A stretch of 64,000 bases of DNA from Amycolatopsis nivea. GTDB lineage: Bacteria > Actinomycetota > Actinomycetes > Mycobacteriales > Pseudonocardiaceae. Made by a program: the position numbers and the translations under genes. The notes beneath the pieces were generated by a model. That model did not search any database. It was not told where the DNA came from and saw only the letters and a program-made list of their open reading frames with translations. Location: positions 124,001-188,000 of the forward strand of contig NZ_SDLT01000011.1 in the NCBI RefSeq assembly GCF_004522235.1. The letters run 5' to 3'. Positions 58,733 to 64,000 of this stretch are shown here, one piece after another; positions within the stretch are counted from its first letter, which is position 1, and each line of letters starts with the position of its first letter.

Positions 58733-59432
58733 CCCGCGGAATCGCGCGCACGGTGAGGAAGCCGAGCGGTTCCCGGGCGAGCCGGGCGTGGCGCTCCGGA
58801 TCGACCAAGGCAGCCTCGTCGGACGGACGTCCCTCGCGCAGCTGCTCGATCAGGAACCCGGCCTCGCGCAATTCCTCGCAGGTGCGTTCCAGCGGAGCCA
58901 GCCAGTACCGCACCTTCCAGCCGCGGCTCCAGACCTCCTCGATCACCCGGACGTCGAAGTAGTTGCCGCCGTGCCGGAGCCAGTCGCCGGTCGGATGCTG
59001 CCTCGACAGCACCAGCGCGCCGCCCGGCCGCAGCACCCGGCGGAACTCGCGCAGCGCGCCGACCCGGTCGTCCACGTACTCCAGCGCGAGGGCGAAGAGC
59101 ACCTGGTCCACCGACGCGTCCGGCAGCCAGCTCAGCGGTTCGGCCAGGTCCTGAACGCGGAACTCGCCCGCCGGCACGCGCTCGCGGCTCAGCTCGACCA
59201 TGCGCGGGCTGAGGTCGAAGCCGGTCACTCGTGCGCCGCGGGCGGTCAGTTCTTCGGCGTAGAGACCGGGACCGCACGCGGCGTCGAGGACGTGCTGCCC
59301 GGCGACGTCGCCCAGTAATTCGAGGCAGGCCGGACGGTCGTAGTGCGCGTTGTAGAACCCGTTCTGCGCGTGGTCGAGGAATTCGTCGGCGAACACTTCG
59401 TATTGCGGAAAGGAACCCACTGCATCGCTCAC
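58725..59432 (-). CDS. SAM-dependent methyltransferase
   Basis: A 235-residue class I methyltransferase: VLDAACGPGLYAEELTARGA is motif I, GFDLSPRMVELSR the acidic loop and VLRPGGALVLSRQHP motif III. The GTG start at 59432 reads VSDAVGSFPQYEVFADEFLD. It lies 28 bases downstream of the flavin oxidase gene on the same strand and may be co-transcribed. The substrate is unknown. It overlaps the convergent hypothetical gene by 8 bases. Confidence 0.88.
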   Translation of the reverse strand: MSDAVGSFPQYEVFADEFLDHAQNGFYNAHYDRPACLELLGDVAGQHVLDAACGPGLYAEELTARGARVTGFDLSPRMVELSRERVPAGEFRVQDLAEPLSWLPDASVDQVLFALALEYVDDRVGALREFRRVLRPGGALVLSRQHPTGDWLRHGGNYFDVRVIEEVWSRGWKVRYWLAPLERTCEELREAGFLIEQLREGRPSDEAALVDPERHARLAREPLGFLTVRAIPRVS

Positions 59433-59460
59433 CCGCGCCAGTCTGCCCGCGCGGGCGCGT

Positions 59461-61071
59461 TCAGCCGAGCAGTTTTCCGGGGTTCAGGATCCCGGTCGGG
59501 TCCACCGCGGACTTGGCCGCGCGCAGCACGTCCAGCCCGATCCGGCCGATCTCCGCCTCCAGGTACGGCGCGTGGTCGACCCCGACCGCGTGGTGGTGGC
59601 TGATCGTCCCGATGCCGGTGATCGCCTCGCACGCCGCTGCTTTCGCGCGCTGCCACTGTCCGACCGGATCGGTGTCGTCGCGCGAGGTCAGCACGGTGAA
59701 GTACAGCGACGCACCGGTTTCGTAAGCGTGCGAAACGTGGCACATCACGATCGCCCGGCCCAGCGAGGCCACCAATGCCGCGCGCACCGCGTCGTGCAGT
59801 TCGTCCAAATTGGACCAATACGCCGCGGTCTCGAGGGTTTCCACGCACACGCCGAGATCGAGCAACGCGTCGCGCTGCCGAGGGCCGTTGAACCGGCCGT
59901 GCCGCCAGGATTCGCCGAGCACCTTGCCGATCCGCACGGCACCGGAACACTTCAGCATGGCTGACGTCCGGCGGCGACGCCGAGCGACGTCGCCTTCCCA
60001 GCCGACGATCAGCAGGCACGGGTTCTTGATCCCGCGCGCCGCCAGGTACGTCTTCAGCGCCGTGGTCTTCAGCCCGGCGTTGAGCGAGAACGACACGTTC
60101 GTCTCGTCCACATCGGACAGCCGGGTGACGTCCGCCAGCGCGTGGTCCTGCGCGAGCTTCCGCACCGCCGCCGCTCCGGCCTCCCAGCCGTCGACGATCC
60201 AGCCCTCGTAATGCCGCTGCTCGGGCAACGGCCGGACCCGCAGCGCGACCTCGGTGATCACGCCGAGCGTGCCCTCGCTGCCGACCGCGAGCTGCCGCAG
60301 ATCCGGTCCGGCCGCGGACGCCGGCGCGACGCCGAGCCGCCACTCGCCCTTCGGCGTGGCCAGCCGGACCCCGGCGACCATGTCCTCGAACCGGCCGAAA
60401 CCGGACGACGCCTGCCCGGCCGAACGCGTGGCCGCGAAGCCGCCGATGGTCGCGCGCTCGAACGACTGCGGCACGTGGCCGAGCGTGTACCCGTGCGCCG
60501 CGAGCAGCCGCTCCGCCTCCGGGCCGCGCACGCCGGCCTGCAGCACCGCGATCCGCGACACCGGGTCCACCGACACCAGCTCGTCTAGCCGCACCAAGTC
60601 CAGGACCACCACCGCGGCCTTGTCGCCGCGCAGCGCCGCGACCCCGCCGACCACCGACGTGCCGCCGCCGAACGGGACCACGCCGATGTCGTGCCGCACG
60701 CAGATGTCCAGCACGGCCTGCACCTGGTCCGGGTCCGCGGGCAGCAGCACCGCGTCCGGCACCGGCACCTCGTCGCCTGCCCGCGCGTGCAGCAGGTCCA
60801 GATAGGACAGACCACCGGTGCGGCCGAGCCGCTCCTGAGGATCGACCAGCACGTGGTCCGCGCCGAGAAGTTCCTCGAACTCGGTACGGACGGGCACAGT
60901 CAGCGCGGAGTCCGCGACTGGCCGCGGAGCGCTGGTTTTCTCTCCTCGATCCGGGCCGACCTGGCCGATACGCTGGCCAAGCCACCGGACGGCGCGGTCG
61001 GGCAGACCGGCCGAGGCCGCGCCTTGTTCGGTCCACGAACGCCGGATGCGGTGGTTGATGAGATCGCTCAC
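59461..61071 (-). CDS. FAD-linked oxidase, alkyl-dihydroxyacetonephosphate-synthase-like
   Basis: A 536-residue flavoprotein of the VAO/PCMH family. The FAD-binding part reads GVVPFGGGTSVVGGVAAL and GYTLGHVPQSFERATIGGFA, ending TRSAGQASSGFGRFEDMV. Near the C-terminus ISHHHAVGVDHAPYL carries the His-rich motif of alkyl-DHAP synthases, and the end reads VDPTGILNPGKLL. GTG 61071 (VSDLINHRIRRSW) avoids overlap with the divergent TetR. With GlpD across the regulator, a link to glycerophosphate or ether-lipid-like metabolism is plausible but unproven. Confidence 0.88.
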   Translation of the reverse strand: MSDLINHRIRRSWTEQGAASAGLPDRAVRWLGQRIGQVGPDRGEKTSAPRPVADSALTVPVRTEFEELLGADHVLVDPQERLGRTGGLSYLDLLHARAGDEVPVPDAVLLPADPDQVQAVLDICVRHDIGVVPFGGGTSVVGGVAALRGDKAAVVVLDLVRLDELVSVDPVSRIAVLQAGVRGPEAERLLAAHGYTLGHVPQSFERATIGGFAATRSAGQASSGFGRFEDMVAGVRLATPKGEWRLGVAPASAAGPDLRQLAVGSEGTLGVITEVALRVRPLPEQRHYEGWIVDGWEAGAAAVRKLAQDHALADVTRLSDVDETNVSFSLNAGLKTTALKTYLAARGIKNPCLLIVGWEGDVARRRRRTSAMLKCSGAVRIGKVLGESWRHGRFNGPRQRDALLDLGVCVETLETAAYWSNLDELHDAVRAALVASLGRAIVMCHVSHAYETGASLYFTVLTSRDDTDPVGQWQRAKAAACEAITGIGTISHHHAVGVDHAPYLEAEIGRIGLDVLRAAKSAVDPTGILNPGKLLG

Positions 61072-61087
61072 GACTACAGTGTGACAC

Positions 61088-61732
61088 ATGGACGTCAAAC
61101 GTCACTCCCGCCCGGGAGCGGCCCCCTCCGCGCTCGCGGACGCCCGCAGCCGCCCGACCTCGGCTCGCGTCGCCGACGACGAGCTCCTCGACGCCGCGCG
61201 CCAGTGCGTGCTCGCGGTCGGCGTCCGGCGCACCACGCTGGCCGAAATCGCCCGAACCGCACAGGTCAGCCGCATGACGGTGTACCGGCGGTTCCCCGAT
61301 GTCCGCAGTGTCCTCGCCGCGCTGATGACGCGCGAGTTCAGCGGCCTGCTGCAACGGGTGACCGAGACCGGCGACCAGACCGCGCACGCTCGCGACCGCA
61401 TCGTGCACCTGGCGGCGGCGAGCGTCGGCGCGCTGTCTGCCGATCCGCTGTTCCGGACACTGCTGGACGTCGATGCCGAGCTGGTGCTGCCGTACATCGT
61501 CGAGCGGCTCGGAGCGACTCAGCACTTCGCCGAGCACGTGCTCCGAAGCCTGCTCGAAGAAGGGCACCGAGACGGCTCGGTGCGCGTCGCCGGGGTCGCC
61601 GCGCAGGCGCGATCGGTGCTGCTGGTCGTGCAGTCGTTCGCGTTCTCGCTGCGCCCGGCCACCGCCGACGTCGACGAGGCCGCGCTGCTCGCCGAATTCC
61701 GGCATCTGGTCGAATCGGGGTTGAAACCATGA
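61088..61732 (+). CDS. TetR-family regulator
   Basis: A 214-residue TetR protein: after a basic 30-residue tail the HTH reads RRTTLAEIARTAQVSRMTVY then RRFPDVRSVLAALM. It is divergent from the flavin oxidase with only 16 bp between starts and overlaps the GlpD start (ATGA), so it probably controls both. A GTGTGACAC dyad (61079-61087) lies directly before its ATG. Confidence 0.9.
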   Translation: MDVKRHSRPGAAPSALADARSRPTSARVADDELLDAARQCVLAVGVRRTTLAEIARTAQVSRMTVYRRFPDVRSVLAALMTREFSGLLQRVTETGDQTAHARDRIVHLAAASVGALSADPLFRTLLDVDAELVLPYIVERLGATQHFAEHVLRSLLEEGHRDGSVRVAGVAAQARSVLLVVQSFAFSLRPATADVDEAALLAEFRHLVESGLKP

Positions 61733-63264
61733 GCACCGGATCCCTCAACGCGCGCCGCCGCGAACGCGAACTGTCCCGGCTGGTCGACGGCGAACGCGTC
61801 GACATCCTGGTGGTCGGCGGCGGGGTCACCGGCGCGGGCATCGCACTCGACGCGGCCGCGCGGGGGCTCTCCGTCGCGCTGGTGGAAGCGCACGACCTCG
61901 CGTTCGGCACGTCACGCTGGTCCAGCAAACTCGTGCACGGCGGATTGCGGTACCTCGCGAAGGGCGAACTCGGGCTTGCCCACGAGAGCGCCGTGGAGCG
62001 CGGGATCCTCATGACGCGCACCGCGCCGCACCTCACGCGCGCGATGCCGCAGCTCTTTCCGCTCTATCCCGGCACTTCCGCTGCGCAGCAGGCGTTAATC
62101 GCCGCCGGTCTCCGGGCAGGCGACGGGCTGCGGCGGGCCGCGCGTACCCCGTCGTCCGTGCTGCCCGGGCCGCGCCGGATCCCCGCTGCCGAGGCTCTGG
62201 CCCTGTCCCCCGGCCTCGCCCCCGGTGGCCTTCGCGGCGCCCTGCTGGCGTACGACGGCGCATTGGTTGACGACGCGCGCCTCGTGGTCAACATCGCCCG
62301 TACCGCGGCGTTGCTCGGCGCTCGGATTCTCCCGCGCTTGTCGGCGGTTTCCTTGTCTGGCAACGAGGCTCAGGTAAGTGACGGCACTTCGTCGTACACG
62401 CTGCGCGCGCGGCAGGTCATCAACGCGACCGGTGTCTGGGCAGACACCCTGACTGACTCTGTGCAGCTACGTCCTTCCCGCGGATCGCACCTGGTGCTCG
62501 CGCCGGACACCGTCCGGGTCGGAGCGACGTCGGTCAACATCCCGGTTCCCGGCGAGACCAACCGGTTCGTGTTCCTGCTGCCGCAGCTCGACGGACGGGT
62601 CTACTTAGGACTCACCGACGAGCCGGTATCCGGCGGAGTCCCGGACGTGCCGACGGTTCCCGAGTCCGATGTGGACTTCCTGCTGTCGACAGCGTCTTCG
62701 GTCCTGGACCGCCCGTTGACCGCTTCCGACGTGATCGGTTCCTACGCCGGATTGCGGCCGCTGGTCTCCGGTTCCGCCGGACGCAGCGCAGATCTCTCGC
62801 GGAAACACGCGGTCGTCACCGGTTCCGACGGCGTACTCACCGTTGTCGGCGGGAAGCTGACGACGTACCGACGCATGGCCGAGGACGCTGTCGACGCCGC
62901 CTTGACGCACGCCGGATTGCCCGCTGGCCCGTCGCGGACCTCGAAGCTGCCGCTGCTCGGTGCCGCACCGCGCGCGCGACTGTCGCTTGTGGACGCTCCA
63001 GCGCGGCTGGTGGCCAAGTACGGCACTGAAGCACCCCGCGTGGCAGCGCTCGGCGAATTGGAGCCGGAATTCGCGGCCCCACTGTGCGCGTCGACGGAAA
63101 TCACTGCGGCCGAGGTGGTGTGGGCTGTCCGCCATGAGGGCGCGACGACCGTCGAGGATGTCCTCGAACGCCGCACCCGGTTGGCGCTCGTCCCGGCCGA
63201 CGCTGAAGCCGCTCGTGAGCGGGTGGCGGAACTGGTGGAGAAAACGCTGGCCGGACTGTCCTGA
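61729..63264 (+). CDS. glpD: Glycerol-3-phosphate dehydrogenase (FAD-dependent)
   Basis: A 511-residue membrane-associated flavoenzyme oxidising glycerol-3-phosphate to dihydroxyacetone phosphate. The FAD loop is DILVVGGGVTGAGIALDAAA near residue 25; the GlpD signature FGTSRWSSKLVHGGLRYLAK follows, split here as FGTSRWSSK and LVHGGLRYLAKGE. Further blocks are QVINATGVWAD, PSRGSHLVL and VVGGKLTTYRRMAEDAVD. It is translationally coupled to the TetR gene. Its product DHAP fits with an alkyl-DHAP-like enzyme across the regulator. Confidence 0.94.
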   Translation: MSTGSLNARRRERELSRLVDGERVDILVVGGGVTGAGIALDAAARGLSVALVEAHDLAFGTSRWSSKLVHGGLRYLAKGELGLAHESAVERGILMTRTAPHLTRAMPQLFPLYPGTSAAQQALIAAGLRAGDGLRRAARTPSSVLPGPRRIPAAEALALSPGLAPGGLRGALLAYDGALVDDARLVVNIARTAALLGARILPRLSAVSLSGNEAQVSDGTSSYTLRARQVINATGVWADTLTDSVQLRPSRGSHLVLAPDTVRVGATSVNIPVPGETNRFVFLLPQLDGRVYLGLTDEPVSGGVPDVPTVPESDVDFLLSTASSVLDRPLTASDVIGSYAGLRPLVSGSAGRSADLSRKHAVVTGSDGVLTVVGGKLTTYRRMAEDAVDAALTHAGLPAGPSRTSKLPLLGAAPRARLSLVDAPARLVAKYGTEAPRVAALGELEPEFAAPLCASTEITAAEVVWAVRHEGATTVEDVLERRTRLALVPADAEAARERVAELVEKTLAGLS

Positions 63265-63329
63265 AAACCCCGGACAACTACCGGCAAGGCAGCTTGACGG
63301 GTCGTTGGGTTTTTGCAACAGTGCGGTCC

Positions 63330-63572
63330 ATGAGCCCGGTGCGGCGTGGCAAGGTGCTGCCGATCCACAACCGGCTGGCGGGGTTGCGTGCGGAGCGCGG
63401 GATGAGCCGGGCGGAGCTCGCCGGGGCGGTCGAGGTCAATCCGCAGACGATCGGGGCGCTGGAGCGCGGGGACCATTATCCCAGTCTCGACCTGGCGTTG
63501 CGCATCTGCGCGGTGTTCGACCTGCCGGTGGAGGCCGTGTTCAGCCGTGCGCCGCTGGAGGGGGACGCGTGA
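63330..63572 (+). CDS. XRE-type HTH regulator of an ABC exporter
   Basis: An 80-residue DNA-binding protein: NRLAGLRAERGMSRAELAGA then VEVNPQTIGALERGDHYPSL, LALRICAVFDLPVEAVFS. This is the small YgzD/XRE regulator often encoded just ahead of an ABC-2 exporter. Its stop overlaps the GTG of the ABC ATPase, so the pair is co-expressed. ATG 63330 was chosen over upstream options because the domain starts there. Confidence 0.88.
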   Translation: MSPVRRGKVLPIHNRLAGLRAERGMSRAELAGAVEVNPQTIGALERGDHYPSLDLALRICAVFDLPVEAVFSRAPLEGDA

Positions 63573-64000
63573 CGCTGGAGATCGACCGGATCAGCAAGCG
63601 GTTCGGCACGAAAACCGCGCTGGACGGCGTGAGTTTCACCGCGGCTCCCGGCGAGCTGTTCGGGTTCGTCGGCAGCAACGGGGCGGGCAAGACCACCACG
63701 ATGCGGATCGCGCTCGGCGTGCTGGCCGCCGACTCCGGCGAGGTGCGGTTCGCCGGGCGGCCGGTCACGCACGACACCCGCGCGCAGATCGGGTACATGC
63801 CCGAAGAGCGCGGTCTGTACCCGAAAATGAAGGTTATCGACCAGCTCGTCTACCTCGCCGAACTGCACGGCCTCAGCACCAACGACGCACACCGCGCGGC
63901 CGAGTTGTGGATCGCGCGGCTTGGGCTCGGGCCGCGGCGCAAGGACGACATCCAGAAGCTCAGCCTCGGCAATCAGCAACGCGTGCAGCTTGCCGCCGCG
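63569..64000 (+). CDS. ABC transporter ATP-binding protein (partial)
   Basis: The first 144 residues of an ABC ATPase, cut by the window end. It begins from GTG as VTLEIDRISKRFGTKTALDG. The Walker A is GSNGAGKTT and the signature segment is LSLGNQQRVQLAA (G-N in place of the usual S-G-G). The QIGYMPEERGLYPKMKV Q-loop region is typical of ABC-2 type exporters (NatA-like). A permease gene would be expected next, outside the window. Confidence 0.92.
   Translation, partial: MTLEIDRISKRFGTKTALDGVSFTAAPGELFGFVGSNGAGKTTTMRIALGVLAADSGEVRFAGRPVTHDTRAQIGYMPEERGLYPKMKVIDQLVYLAELHGLSTNDAHRAAELWIARLGLGPRRKDDIQKLSLGNQQRVQLAAA

Overview
The window is high-GC DNA with very dense ORFs, frequent GTG/TTG starts and ATGA/GTGA overlaps. 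It carries mycothiol genes, an actinobacterial integration host factor (mIHF), F420-family enzymes and many TetR/LysR regulators. This points to an actinomycete of the Pseudonocardiales, most likely Amycolatopsis or a close relative; the genus is an inference from gene style and from dispersed hairpin repeats. No rRNA, tRNA, CRISPR array, transposase or prophage was seen.

Layout. 1-5465: a minus-strand acyl-CoA catabolic operon (CaiB-type CoA transferase, two partner acyl-CoA dehydrogenases, a 3-hydroxyacyl-CoA dehydrogenase and a cut-off gene) with a divergent LysR regulator. 5507-9004: an alkane oxidation operon with an AlkB-rubredoxin fusion, a ferredoxin, a ferredoxin reductase and a TetR regulator, preceded by inverted repeats. 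9047-10966: methyltransferase, VOC protein and nucleotidyltransferase-like protein. 11346-14214: a compact set of CDP-alcohol phosphatidyltransferase, zinc-less MDR dehydrogenase, a QueD/PTPS-like protein lacking key active-site residues, and a methyltransferase. 15202-17223: the most striking locus, a 25-codon precursor peptide ending YAWYGWI, a hairpin, a P450 and a DUF2236/MpaB oxygenase. It looks like an atropopeptide (tryptorubin-type) RiPP cluster. 17427-21123: LysR with an FAD oxidoreductase, a Ddn-like enzyme with MarR, and a GNAT.

21205-25995: a PaaX-controlled aromatic-CoA locus with a RidA protein, a fused flavin monooxygenase/OYE reductase of the 2-aminobenzoyl-CoA or salicylyl-CoA type, and an acyl-CoA dehydrogenase. 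27086-28303: secreted GH16 glucanase with a ricin-type lectin domain. 28610-33710: GntR-controlled 5-oxoproline locus (MFS, DUF1445 hydro-lyase, pxpA, pxpB, pxpC). 33679-37722: AlkB DNA-repair dioxygenase, zinc alcohol dehydrogenase, HTH fragment, LLM flavin enzyme and DtxR regulator. 37800-39150: tandem-repeat stretches on both sides of a GNAT gene. 39210-43754: amidohydrolase, enoyl-CoA hydratase, acyl-CoA ligase and TetR.

44255-46512: Sfp-type phosphopantetheinyl transferase facing an isochorismate synthase, then mIHF. 46974-51729: long-chain acyl-CoA synthetase and a complete sugar ABC importer lacking its ATPase. 51821-56925: DUF4190 membrane protein, repeat-rich gap, TIGR03767-like phosphoesterase, PaaI thioesterase, C39-like peptidase and DinB/DUF664 protein. 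57012-64000: mycothiol-dependent formaldehyde dehydrogenase, a hypothetical protein, a methyltransferase, an alkyl-DHAP-synthase-like flavoenzyme with TetR and GlpD, then an XRE regulator and the start of an ABC ATPase. Coordinates were read by eye. Family names rest on motif recognition, not on database searches.
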